In this document: positions 8,261 through 17,323 of the stretch, piece by piece | Position numbering within the stretch: the first letter of the stretch is position 1 | Layout of the letters: the number at the start of each line of letters is the position of its first letter | Source of the DNA: Acinetobacter variabilis | GTDB lineage: Bacteria; Pseudomonadota; Gammaproteobacteria; Pseudomonadales; Moraxellaceae | DNA: 64,000 bases | Reading direction: 5' to 3' | NCBI RefSeq assembly: GCF_000369625.1 | Contig: NZ_KB850113.1 | Coordinates: forward strand, 1,247,343-1,311,342 | Position numbers and translations under genes: made by a program | Notes under the pieces: model-generated | Seen by the model: only the letters and a program-made list of their open reading frames with translations | Told to the model about the DNA's origin: nothing | Databases searched by the model: none

Positions 8261-9421
8261 ATGGTATTCAACGTTCTGCAAAAACAGCTTGATGAAAGTA
8301 CGCAGTGCCCGCTATGTAAGGCCTCCATGTACTGGATCGAGGCAGAACAGTATGATCAGGACATTACTTATCATGAATGCAGCCACTGCCAGCATCAGCT
8401 CTATACCGACCAGAAACATAACTGTTATTGCGATCAGTGTCTGGCTCAGCGTAAACGTATGCTGAAAGAAGTCCGTTTACAGGAAAACCGGAAAATTTAT
8501 AAAAAGCAGGATCGGCATGAATATGAGCTTAATCAGCTCAGCTTTATTAGCAAACTGTTTCTGCTCTCGATTCTGGATGAACAGGTTCAGGAACATAGCC
8601 AGCATCAGGAATATATTGACTGGCATGCCATTAAATATTATTCCATCAGCCCGAATTACCTGTATCAGCATGGTCTGGTCAAAAATCTGCTGAAAGATCA
8701 GATTCTAATTCCTAGAGATATTCAACAAGAGAATCAGCAGTACTATATTAATGTACGTCTGGATGGCTATTCTGAGCCAAGCCTGTTCAGTATTACCCAG
8801 CAGTTGCGTTTCTGGTTCTATGAAAATCTGAGTAAAGGCGTGCCTTTTAAAAGTGCGGATGAAGTCAAAGATGCATTGTATTGTCTACTGTATCAGGAAG
8901 TCATTCAATTCGCACAGTTCTATTGCCGTAGCTGGGGTATCCAGATTGCGGGCAATCAAAGTTTTCAGGCTTTCTGCTATCGCCTGCTCGATGTTTTGGC
9001 TGTGGGACAGATTTATTATCTCGTGCAATCGGCCCTCGAATATCTGTATCAGCAGAAAGCTTTAAAACCACGAAATGAAAATTTCATTAATACCAATTTA
9101 CTGAAAAAGACCCTACAGCAATATCGGGAACGTTCAGTGAATGAAAAATGGGAAACCTCAATTCTGCCTCGTCCACCACAATTGCCTTTGAGCAAAATGA
9201 GCAGCATTCTGTTTTTCCGCTTTCTTGGTTATGATGAAAATATTTTCTTCCAGCCGATCTGGCGTTCATGGCAGAAGATTGAACCACGCCTGAAATTTTA
9301 TTCACAAAAACGCTGTATGCATTGCGGCTCACAAGAGCTTACTGTTGAATATGATGCCAGCGATTATGTCAGCCTGTTATGCCGTAACTGCAAACATCAA
9401 GACCATTATTTTACCCGCTAA
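8261..9421 (+). CDS. Unknown protein with N- and C-terminal zinc-ribbon-like motifs
   Basis: The protein has 386 residues and I do not recognise a full-length family. The N-terminus has C16-x2-C19 and C40-x2-C43, a typical zinc-ribbon spacing, followed by C55-x-C57-x2-C60. The C-terminus has a second ribbon at about C352-x2-C355 and C374-x2-C377. The middle is rich in Gln, Tyr and Leu and looks helical, without membrane segments. I chose the ATG at 8261 because GGAG lies 12 bases upstream; an in-frame TTG at 8249 abuts that site. The layout suggests binding of nucleic acid or another protein, but this is inference. Confidence 0.75.
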   Translation: MVFNVLQKQLDESTQCPLCKASMYWIEAEQYDQDITYHECSHCQHQLYTDQKHNCYCDQCLAQRKRMLKEVRLQENRKIYKKQDRHEYELNQLSFISKLFLLSILDEQVQEHSQHQEYIDWHAIKYYSISPNYLYQHGLVKNLLKDQILIPRDIQQENQQYYINVRLDGYSEPSLFSITQQLRFWFYENLSKGVPFKSADEVKDALYCLLYQEVIQFAQFYCRSWGIQIAGNQSFQAFCYRLLDVLAVGQIYYLVQSALEYLYQQKALKPRNENFINTNLLKKTLQQYRERSVNEKWETSILPRPPQLPLSKMSSILFFRFLGYDENIFFQPIWRSWQKIEPRLKFYSQKRCMHCGSQELTVEYDASDYVSLLCRNCKHQDHYFTR

Positions 9422-9457
9422 GAATTTAGCAGCTCTATTCATATTTGAAAGATCAGG

Positions 9458-10294
9458 ATGATGAATACTTCCGTGCAACAATTACAAAATACTCTTCTCG
9501 ATCAGATCTGTGAAGCCTGGTCATTGCTTCAAGAGCAGCAACCATTGGTGCATGTGATGACCAATGCGGTGGCCAGCAACTATGTGGCCAATATCTTGCT
9601 GGCTGCGAATGCTTCGCCCGCTATGATTGATAATCCTTTTGAAGCAGAGAGCTTTGTCAAAATTGCTGGAGCACTCAGTTTAAATTTGGGAACGCCGACT
9701 ACCGAACAGGTCGAGGCGATGCAGATCGCTGCTAAAACAGCACACAGTATCCAAAAGTCATGGGTACTAGATCCTGTTGGTTATGGAAATGTACTGCATT
9801 GGCGTTCAGGTGTTGTTGATCAGCTCATGACCTATCAACCCACAATTTTACGGGGGAATGCTTCAGAAATTGGTGCTTTGGCTGGAAAGAATATCGAGTC
9901 TAAAGGCGTCAATAGCACTGTTGATAGCTCAGAAGTTTATCTACAGGCGCAGTCCTTACTTGAACAATGTGAATGTATTGCTATTTCAGGTGAGTCTGAT
10001 TACATCATTTCCAGAGATTATCCGGTGATTCAGGTTTTAGGCGGTTCATATTTACAGCCGCGCGTCACAGCAACTGGATGTGCCCTAGGCGCACTGATTG
10101 CAGCTTATAGTGCAGTCAGTTCTTCTGCGATCGCAGCACTCTCTGCTCATGTACATTTTGCAATCGCCGGTCAATTGGCTTTTGCCAAAGCAGCAACCTT
10201 AGGTCATTTTAATGCTGCATTTATCGATGAGATTCATCAATTGAACATAGAAACGATCCGTCAATATGCAGACTTTCGGATTTTGGCAGATTAA
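9458..10294 (+). CDS. thiM: Hydroxyethylthiazole kinase
   Basis: This 278-residue ThiM-family kinase phosphorylates 4-methyl-5-(2-hydroxyethyl)thiazole in thiamine salvage. The N-terminal HVMTNAVASNYVAN, the central WVLDPVGYG and LRGNASEIGAL, and the ATP-site TATGCALGAL with Cys208 are all family motifs. Two adjacent ATGs (9458, 9461) are possible starts. No thiD or thiE is next to it and I see no TPP riboswitch in the 36-bp gap upstream. An IS copy is inserted 209 bp downstream. Confidence 0.95.
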   Translation: MMNTSVQQLQNTLLDQICEAWSLLQEQQPLVHVMTNAVASNYVANILLAANASPAMIDNPFEAESFVKIAGALSLNLGTPTTEQVEAMQIAAKTAHSIQKSWVLDPVGYGNVLHWRSGVVDQLMTYQPTILRGNASEIGALAGKNIESKGVNSTVDSSEVYLQAQSLLEQCECIAISGESDYIISRDYPVIQVLGGSYLQPRVTATGCALGALIAAYSAVSSSAIAALSAHVHFAIAGQLAFAKAATLGHFNAAFIDEIHQLNIETIRQYADFRILAD

Positions 10295-10503
10295 GCATCA
10301 GTCGGGTGTTTTATAATGAACACATGGAACACCCTATTACACTATTCAACTTATTTTTTAGATAATTAAATTCAGCCTTAATCTGGCAAAAATAATTTTT
10401 CAAGCGCTCAAGCTCAGTATTGTGTAAGCTTTGGATGAGCTTTTGTATCTCGAACTTGACTAATATCTTTCAAGATTACGTGAAATACATATTTTACCAA
10501 TTA

Positions 10504-11360
10504 GGGTGTGTTGACACTTTTAGCTTAAAAAATAGCGAAGTAGTAAAATCAAATCGCCAAACCCAATTTTACTATTCGCTATGCCTCGTACCATGCTGAC
10601 AGATCAACACTGGCAAAAGTTGAAAACTATTTTGCGTAATTTATCTATTCATCACAACTCAAACTTACGTAATTTTATTGAAGCTATTCTCTATAGAATT
10701 AGAACAGGCTGTCCGTGGCGAGATATTCCTTCCTATTTCGGTCAATCAAACTCTATTTTCAAACGTTTTAATCGTTGGTCAAGCAGTGGTAAGTTGCTTA
10801 GATTATTCAAATTATTAGCATCATGCCCCGATATGGAGTGGATTTTTATTGATGGCTCTCACGTACGTGCTCATCAACATTCTGCCGGTATAGCGAATCA
10901 ATCCATTTCTAAAAGTGTAGGAGGAAACTCCTCAAAAATACATTTGATTGTTGATGCAAATGGCAATCCTGTTGATTTCATGATTACCGATGGAACCACA
11001 CATGATGTCAAAGTTGCACCTGATTTAATATCAACATTAGACTTAAAAGAGACAAAAGTGGTATGCGCAGATAAAGGCTATGATTCAGAACCACTGCGTG
11101 AACAGATCAGAAAAACAGGGACAAAAGCGAATATACCAAAGAAAATAAATAGCCAATCGAACAATGATCATATGGACTGGTATTTATATAAAATCAGGCA
11201 TTTAGTTGAAAATATGTTTTGTAGATTAAAGCAATTTAGAGGAATAGCTACTCGATATGACAAGCTCAAAAGAAATCATCAAAGTGCTGTTGCCTTAGCC
11301 TGTATATTTTTATGGCTACCTTTATAGGTTTAATTATGAACAGTAAATGTCAACAGACCC
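10504..11360 (+). mobile_element. IS5-family insertion sequence, copy 2
   Basis: This 857-bp element begins GGGTGTGTTGACA and ends with TGTCAACAGACCC. TA lies directly outside both ends (10502-10503 and 11361-11362). It is inverted relative to the copy at 910-1766 and differs from it at a handful of bases, including one in the terminal repeat. The transposase has all expected motifs, so this copy may still be mobile. Confidence 0.92.
10581..11327 (+). CDS. IS5-family DDE transposase, copy 2, intact
   Basis: The 248-residue transposase has the N-terminal GCPWRDIPSYFG motif and a DDE triad at D91, D164 and E210; the last lies in HLVENMFCRLKQFR. The ADKGYDS motif is intact, unlike in the other copy. 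It is read in one frame without a programmed frameshift. The start lies 77 bp inside the element. Confidence 0.95.
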   Translation: MPRTMLTDQHWQKLKTILRNLSIHHNSNLRNFIEAILYRIRTGCPWRDIPSYFGQSNSIFKRFNRWSSSGKLLRLFKLLASCPDMEWIFIDGSHVRAHQHSAGIANQSISKSVGGNSSKIHLIVDANGNPVDFMITDGTTHDVKVAPDLISTLDLKETKVVCADKGYDSEPLREQIRKTGTKANIPKKINSQSNNDHMDWYLYKIRHLVENMFCRLKQFRGIATRYDKLKRNHQSAVALACIFLWLPL

Positions 11361-11575
11361 TAGTCAAATTCACACTTATTTTTAAACTTTATTTAAATTT
11401 ATTTAATAATTCTAAATAAAGCATGTCTGCAATTTAATACTTCATTAAGATTTCTTACTTCTAAGCCAGTAAAACCTATTACTCATTCTTGGCTTTCAAA
11501 ATATTCAATACTCCATTTAGCCTCAAGAATAAGCTTAGGTGAGCATTAATATCTAAGTCATAAAGAATATTCAAT

Positions 11576-11606
11576 AAAAAAGTCAGTTGCCCTTAAGCAA
11601 CTGACT
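11576..11606 (-). terminator. Terminator after the TerC-family gene
   Basis: Ten-base perfect arms AGTCAGTTGC / GCAACTGACT enclose a six-base loop and lead into a T run on the minus strand. It is 25 bp past the stop codon. Confidence 0.85.
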
Positions 11607-11630
11607 CAAAAAAATAATAAAGACAGGCGA

Positions 11631-13154
11631 TTAACCCTGATAATGGATACTCACCGATTTAATCCGGTTATTTTCGATTTCCATCACCTTGAATTGAACA
11701 CCTTGGTAGTTCAGTTCAGTACCTACCTCGACCACACTATTGGTTTTATCCAGAATCAGACCAGCAACACTGATATAGCCTGCATCTTCATCAATCAGAT
11801 CCAGCATACCGAGCTCAAGTTCTAACTGGTACAGATCCAGCATACCGGACGCAATCCAGTGTGTATCATCAACTTTGACCAGATCCAGCTGCTCATCGGC
11901 ATCTGGGAATTCACCGGCAATTGCCTCAAACACGTCTAGCGGTGAAATCAGACCTTGTACATGACCAAATTCATCACTGACCAGTACCAGAGAGCCTTTT
12001 GATGTGCGCAAGGTATTAATCGCGTCAATCACCTTCATTCTTTCAAAGATATAGATAGGGCGGTGATGCTTGATTAAAGCTTTTAATTCTTGCGGTTCAT
12101 CCAGTACATCTAACAGTTCTTTGGCACGAACGATGGTAATCACCTTATCCAAACTGCCCCGGCAAACCGGAAACAGGCTGTGGGGTACAGAAAGGATTTT
12201 TTCACGGATCTGTTCCGCACCATCCTCCAGATCGACCCAGGAAATCTGGCTTCGTGGGGTCATGATCGATGCTACAGAACGCTCTGCCAGGGTCAATACT
12301 CCGCCAATCATATAGCGTTCTTCATCCGCAAAGGTTTCCTGTGCTTCATGCTGAGTGGTACTGGTGGTTTCAAGCTTAGCACCCATCAGTTGAAGAATAC
12401 TGTTAGCGGTACGATGACGCAGCGGAATCTTGGCTTCATGTTTCGCAGCATTGCGCTGACTAAACTGGTTAAAGGCTTCAACTGCAATTGCAACACCAAT
12501 ACCAGAGTAGATATAGCCTTTCGGAATATGGAAACCGAAACCTTCTGCCATCAGGCTGATCCCGATCAGTAACAGGAAGCTCAAACATAGAATCACAACT
12601 GTCGGATGACGATTCACAAAGTTGGTCAATGGTTTAGACGCCAGTAACATCACGGCCATCGCGATAATCATGGCTGCCATCATGACATAGATATTATCGA
12701 CCATACCTACGGCGGTAATCACTGAGTCTAATGAGAATACAGCATCCAAAATGACAATCTGAACCACAACGGCTGTAAAGCCCGCATATGCCACCTTGGT
12801 CGTGACCTGTATTTCAGGCTTGCCTTCAATTTTTTCATGAAGTTCGGTAACGGCTTTATAGAGCAGGAATAAACCACCAAAGAGCAGAATCAAATCCCGT
12901 CCGGAGAAGGTCCAGTTAAATAATTGAATAAGCGGTTGAGTCAAGGTGACTAACCAAGAGATTGCGAACAGTAGACCTAAACGCATCAACAAGGCTAAGG
13001 ATAGACCAATCACACGGGCCTTATCACGCTGTTCAGGGGGAAGTTTCTCAGCCAGAATGGCAATAAAGACTAGGTTATCAATACCTAAAACGATTTCGAG
13101 AATAATAAGAGTAATTAAACCAACCCAAATTCCGGGATCTAATAAAAATTCCAT
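11631..13154 (-). CDS. TerC-family membrane protein with CBS pair and CorC domain
   Basis: This 507-residue protein matches the YoaE/YegH type. A TerC-like membrane domain of about seven helices occupies roughly 1-240, including [15 protein letters not shown] and [15 protein letters not shown] with the conserved acidic residues. Two CBS motifs follow at about 290-420 ([27 protein letters not shown]). A CorC/HlyC-type transporter-associated domain ends the protein. Family members are linked to metal-ion handling, but the substrate of this subgroup is not established. It is a single-gene unit. Confidence 0.9.
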   Translation of the reverse strand: MEFLLDPGIWVGLITLIILEIVLGIDNLVFIAILAEKLPPEQRDKARVIGLSLALLMRLGLLFAISWLVTLTQPLIQLFNWTFSGRDLILLFGGLFLLYKAVTELHEKIEGKPEIQVTTKVAYAGFTAVVVQIVILDAVFSLDSVITAVGMVDNIYVMMAAMIIAMAVMLLASKPLTNFVNRHPTVVILCLSFLLLIGISLMAEGFGFHIPKGYIYSGIGVAIAVEAFNQFSQRNAAKHEAKIPLRHRTANSILQLMGAKLETTSTTQHEAQETFADEERYMIGGVLTLAERSVASIMTPRSQISWVDLEDGAEQIREKILSVPHSLFPVCRGSLDKVITIVRAKELLDVLDEPQELKALIKHHRPIYIFERMKVIDAINTLRTSKGSLVLVSDEFGHVQGLISPLDVFEAIAGEFPDADEQLDLVKVDDTHWIASGMLDLYQLELELGMLDLIDEDAGYISVAGLILDKTNSVVEVGTELNYQGVQFKVMEIENNRIKSVSIHYQG

Positions 13155-14116
13155 TAGAACACCATCCCGTTTGAGTATGTAAGCAACGAATATGGAAGAT
13201 CAACGCACGGCGAGGGATCCATTTAATTTAACCTTTTCGACTTAAGATGTATCTATTATGCATAAACTTATGATTTTTGAACAATAAAATTTATGAAAAA
13301 CTGTTACACCGCTTTGCCTCTCCTCATTCTAAAATCTTTTAATTTTCAAATCATTGGCCTGAATCTGTTATGTTCTACATAACTCATTACAAATTAAAGA
13401 AAATTTAGGCTTCTTTTTGACCCTAAGCCCATTAAATCTATCTGATAGAAGCCTGAGATATAAATTACTGTTTCTCTTAATATTCATATCTCTTCATACA
13501 TCATAAAATATTGAATGATCCACTATCCTGCTACGTCCCTTAAATCCACTTATCTAAAGACATATTTTAAATATGGATTTTTTTATTAAAATAGTTCATA
13601 CACGTTATGAATAGTTAGTCGTAGGATCAAAAAGATGCATAAGTTTCTCATCCAAAACGGTTTTATTCGATGAGTGACCAACTTAAATGTACTCGCTCTA
13701 GCTTTCGATCAGATCTGAAAAATCTGGATCTGCATCGTGCTACAGATTAAAAAATGTATCAGAACATTCATTTAAACAGCATCGATTTTGAATTTTATTT
13801 CCGCATACTCACCAAAAGTAAGATATGCGCAGGTCGGCCATTTATCCATATGGTTTGCCAATCTAGTTCTTATTCAGACTCTAAATTTAACCTGGAGTCT
13901 TAAGATTTGCATGTCATATCAATGCCATTCATCTGGATAAAGACAGTTACAATTTGCCCCGATTGATCTACAACACATAAATCACCTGATTTTTTTGATG
14001 TTAAGAAGATCTAACAAATGCAATCTCGTTAACATTTTAAAAATAAAGGTTGAAACATGTATAAACTTTTACATAAAATGTCAGTGCCCTAGAAAAATAA
14101 ATAAAAGGAACATTTC
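13155..14116. other. 962-bp intergenic region with no clear gene
   Basis: This is the longest non-coding stretch in the window. A plus-strand AU-rich hairpin followed by seven Ts lies near 13558-13580 and could be a weak terminator. Two short plus-strand frames follow in the same phase (13670-13750 and 13754-13903). Neither has a convincing ribosome site. Part of the region must hold the divergent promoters. A gene remnant or small RNA is possible but not shown. Confidence 0.4.
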
Positions 14117-14581
14117 ATGACTAAAAAATATGCAAAATTTTTACCTTGTGCAGAACACTTTAATTTAGAAAACTTTCCATACTACTGGGTGACTCAAGTT
14201 CATGCCCAATATGTCCTAAATGTAGATCATGCACTTAAAAAGTATGGTGTCGATAATTCACGTCGCCGTATTTTGCTTGCTCTTAAAGCCAAACCACATG
14301 CCAGCGTTTCTGACCTGTCAGAAATGGTCGTATCTAAAATGTCGACAACCACCAAGATCGTTTATCGCTTAAAAGATGAAGGTCTGGTTGAAACCTATTC
14401 CTGTGAAGACGATGCTCGTATTACCCGTGTCGTGCTGACTGAAAAAGGAATGGAAATGACACATAAAATTAATGACCTGACCAATGTTGTACTGGAACAG
14501 TCATTTGAAGGGCTAACCCCATTACAAATTGAAAAAACTATGGAAAGCTTACGCCATATCTTTAAAAATTTGGCTCGTTAA
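14117..14581 (+). CDS. MarR-family transcriptional regulator
   Basis: This 154-residue protein has a winged-helix domain. The recognition part is ASVSDLSEMVVSKMSTTTKIVYRLKDEGLV, in two parts split after MVV, and the wing is DARITRVVLTEKG. MarR proteins usually bind as dimers near their own promoter and respond to phenolic or other small ligands. The AAAAGGAA ribosome site fits the ATG. No obvious target operon adjoins it: the next gene is convergent and upstream is the long empty region, which may contain its operator. Confidence 0.9.
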   Translation: MTKKYAKFLPCAEHFNLENFPYYWVTQVHAQYVLNVDHALKKYGVDNSRRRILLALKAKPHASVSDLSEMVVSKMSTTTKIVYRLKDEGLVETYSCEDDARITRVVLTEKGMEMTHKINDLTNVVLEQSFEGLTPLQIEKTMESLRHIFKNLAR

Positions 14582-14663
14582 GTATTTTTCAATTTTGAAT
14601 TTAGCTGGCGAGATCAATAACACCTTTTATAATAATTAACGATCCGCCATTGCTTTCTAGGTT

Positions 14664-15326
14664 TTAGGAATCAAAAAAGTTCAGCTGTGGACTGGCTTTT
14701 TTGATTCTTTCTTTTGGTACATGTGAACATTCGAACTCCTCTACTGGAAATCCCTGTACAAAGCTGCGAATATCCGGTTGCGTGAGATTCAGCCATTCAT
14801 GTAAACGTTCATGTGGAATCACAATGACTGAACGTTTAATATTTCCCGGCTCATGAAACTCTTTCATCATGAGATGGTCTATTGCATCCATCGTAATCAT
14901 ACTGGCTGAACGTACGATTTCATCCTGCACCCGTGCAATTTCATACAGTGCCGCAATAAAGGTCGCCTTTCCATCTTTACGTCTGACGCCCCAGCGCTGT
15001 GGTTTATTATCAAAATACTTTGACTCATAAAATTCCGAGACGGGAATCACCCCAAACTTGCATTTGGCTGTCGCCTCTGCAAAGGTTGGTTTTTGCAGCA
15101 AAGTTTCATTTCTGGCATTGTAGGTTTTTGTCCCAATCGTTTTATCCTCTGCCCATTTGGGAATAAAGCCAAAGTTAACCGAGCGCCATTCCAGACCTTG
15201 ATCAGATTGAAATAACAAGGGTGTAGCATAATTCGGATAGACTTCTTCCGGATATTCAAAGGGAATTTCCGGCAAGCCCAGATCATGTATTTGCTGCGAA
15301 GTTAAAGGCTTAAAGTTGGCACACAT
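14664..15326 (-). CDS. SRAP-domain protein (YedK/HMCES family)
   Basis: The 220-residue protein has Cys2 directly after the initiator Met. Removal of the Met would expose the cysteine that forms a thiazolidine link to abasic sites in single-stranded DNA. The other active-site pieces are TYNARNE at about 68-74, Glu98 in VIPVSEFYE and His158 in EFHEPG. The family shields abasic sites in ssDNA from error-prone processing. A perfect inverted repeat of 11-base arms covers its stop codon. Confidence 0.92.
   Translation of the reverse strand: MCANFKPLTSQQIHDLGLPEIPFEYPEEVYPNYATPLLFQSDQGLEWRSVNFGFIPKWAEDKTIGTKTYNARNETLLQKPTFAEATAKCKFGVIPVSEFYESKYFDNKPQRWGVRRKDGKATFIAALYEIARVQDEIVRSASMITMDAIDHLMMKEFHEPGNIKRSVIVIPHERLHEWLNLTQPDIRSFVQGFPVEEFECSHVPKERIKKASPQLNFFDS
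14669..14706. repeat. Inverted repeat spanning the end of the SRAP gene
   Basis: AATCAAAAAAG and CTTTTTTGATT are separated by 16 bases. The element lies within the last codons of the SRAP gene. The T-rich arms resemble a terminator-like hairpin but it lacks a GC stem, so function is uncertain. Confidence 0.5.
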
Positions 15327-15418
15327 GCTTAATCAGACAGATCACTTGATATTCTGATTATAGCTTGATGCCAAGCTTAAACCTGTATGTATTATGGATA
15401 AGTTTCTATCATTTAATA

Positions 15419-16861
15419 TTATTCATTGGGTACAGTCAGCCAGTGAGTACGGGTGAATTCCTCAAAAATCCAGCGTCCATTAAAACGTCCAAGTCCAGAG
15501 TTTTTCTCGCCCCCAAACGGTGCATTAGCCTGATCTGCCACACTAATACTATTGATATGGGTCATACCGATATCAAGCTGTTCCGTAAAATTAATACCAC
15601 GTTCAATATTCGAGGTACAAACCGCACTGGATAAGCCAAAACGGGTATCATTGGCCAGCTTTAAGGCATGTGTTTCATCACGAGCTTTCAGTATTGGTAG
15701 AATCGGTCCAAAACTTTCTTCCTGAGCCAGTGGAGATTCAGGTGCTACCCCAGTAAAGATATGTGGATAGACCAGATTACCTTCTATACCCCCTTCATAT
15801 ACTAGCTCTGCACCCTGCTCTTTTGCACTTTGAATAATCTGCTGATGTTTTTTGACCTGACTCTGATTGATGATCGGACCAATAATGGTCTCTTCCAGAT
15901 TTGGATCACCCACAGCAACAGTTTTCACCCGTTCTAAAAGCTTTTCCACATAGGCATCATGGATGGACGCATCGACAATGACGCGATTAGTGCTCATACA
16001 GATTTGCCCCTGATGCATAAAGCGTCCCATAATTGTCAACTCTACTGCCAGATCAAGGTCTGCATCATCCAGAATCACCAGTGGCGCATTTCCGCCCAGT
16101 TCCAGCGCCAGACGTTTAATTCGAGGGCTGGCTAAGGCTTTGCTTCCTACTTTCTGTCCGACTTCTGTAGAACCCGTGAATGAGATCATTTTTGGAATTG
16201 GGTGCTCGACAAAATAATCACCAATTTCACTGCCTGCCCCTGAAACCACATTGAGCACACCTGCAGGTAAGCCAGCTTCTTCAAACAGCTTTCCTAATAG
16301 GGTTCCACCTGTTACCGGCGTATCACTTGCTGGCTTGAGTACCACACTATTTCCACAGGCAATCGCTGTTGCTACAGAACGCATGGATAAATGAAATGGA
16401 AAATTCCATGGACTAATGATGCCAATCACACCCAAGGGTTTTCGTAGTACCAGACTTTTACGTTGTGGATCTTTGCTCTCCAGCTGTTCAGTCTTGATCT
16501 GCTCTGGAAATTTCTGGCTTTCCTGAATAATAGATAGAGCAGCGCCAACTTCCAGACCAGCTTTAAAACGGGTACTTCCAGACTCAAGAATCAACCATTC
16601 AATAATTTTATCCTGACGTGCCTGAATTACCTGTTGTAGTTTTTGCAAGATTTGCTGTCTTAACTCAACTGATTTAATGATACCCTGCTGGAAAGCTTTA
16701 TCAGCTGCCGCATAAGCCGCATCAACATCTGCAGTACTAGCCGCCTGTAAAGTAAAGATCGTATCTTGGGTGTAGGGATTCAAATTCTGAATCATTTTCT
16801 GAGAACGGCCGGGTTGCCACTGACCCGCAATAAACTGCTGATCCAAATTTTGATATGCCAT
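15419..16861 (-). CDS. NAD(P)-dependent aldehyde dehydrogenase
   Basis: This 480-residue ALDH-superfamily enzyme has the oxyanion Asn153 in PWNFPFHL, the general base Glu254 in LALELGGN and the catalytic Cys288 in QGQICMSTNR. The end PFGGEKNSGLGRFNG is typical. The subgroup resembles benzaldehyde or vanillin-type dehydrogenases, but the substrate cannot be read from sequence alone. It is a single gene without catabolic neighbours. Confidence 0.9.
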   Translation of the reverse strand: MAYQNLDQQFIAGQWQPGRSQKMIQNLNPYTQDTIFTLQAASTADVDAAYAAADKAFQQGIIKSVELRQQILQKLQQVIQARQDKIIEWLILESGSTRFKAGLEVGAALSIIQESQKFPEQIKTEQLESKDPQRKSLVLRKPLGVIGIISPWNFPFHLSMRSVATAIACGNSVVLKPASDTPVTGGTLLGKLFEEAGLPAGVLNVVSGAGSEIGDYFVEHPIPKMISFTGSTEVGQKVGSKALASPRIKRLALELGGNAPLVILDDADLDLAVELTIMGRFMHQGQICMSTNRVIVDASIHDAYVEKLLERVKTVAVGDPNLEETIIGPIINQSQVKKHQQIIQSAKEQGAELVYEGGIEGNLVYPHIFTGVAPESPLAQEESFGPILPILKARDETHALKLANDTRFGLSSAVCTSNIERGINFTEQLDIGMTHINSISVADQANAPFGGEKNSGLGRFNGRWIFEEFTRTHWLTVPNE

Positions 16862-17323
16862 GCTGTTCTTCCCTGCAATTTATTGATTTGCTTTTACTTT
16901 AGCAGAGCCATTTCAGGATGGAAGTGACAGCGACGAATTGTTACGCTTTTATCTTGAGCTTTCTAAGTGAATGAAAATTATTGATCCATGAATCTCATTC
17001 TTTGCTGTATAAATCTTCCAGTACGTCAGCCCAAATACGATTCTTAGAAGTTAAAAATTGAGAATTAAATTGAGTCTTCAACGTCATTATCCAAAGCTCT
17101 ACAGCTATCCAGCATGAGGAGCTGTAAACGCTCATACGAATAGCGATTGGCAAATATAAAGCTACTGTTTAACAAATAATTATTATTAAAATTTTGTTCT
17201 ATGACATTGTTCTGTTTTAGGTGTTCCGTCAGTTAATTTACATTCCAGAAATACATTTTTATCCTTAGATCTTTTTTAAGAGCAATAAAAAAGCCTCCGA
17301 AGAGGCTTTTTCAAGTTACAGGA
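16862..17323. other. 460-bp gap with a possible decayed small gene
   Basis: Minus-strand frame 17232 to 17065 is open for 55 codons and reads like protein (for example FANRYSYERLQLLMLD). It lacks an ATG near its beginning. A second minus-strand frame, one base off, continues to 16995 and ends NRIWADVLEDLYSKE. Together they look like a remnant of about 80 codons broken by a frameshift. I do not recognise the family. The gap also contains the malate synthase terminator. Confidence 0.3.
17286..17312 (-). terminator. Terminator after malate synthase
   Basis: AAGCCTC, a CGAA loop and GAGGCTT form the hairpin, flanked by A and T runs, 12 bp past the stop codon. Confidence 0.85.

Noticed and set aside
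9422..9457. TPP riboswitch before thiM
   Set aside because: The gap is only 36 bp and shows no thi-box motif.
910..11360. Composite transposon
   Set aside because: The enclosed genes include core genes such as pepN, and the spacing gives no sign of recent transfer as a unit.
12070..12572. Plus-strand frames inside the TerC-family gene
   Set aside because: They are shadows of the real minus-strand gene with no start signals.
13754..13903. Plus-strand 49-codon frame before marR
   Set aside because: It has no ribosome site and unusual residue content; I kept it only as a note in the gap entry.
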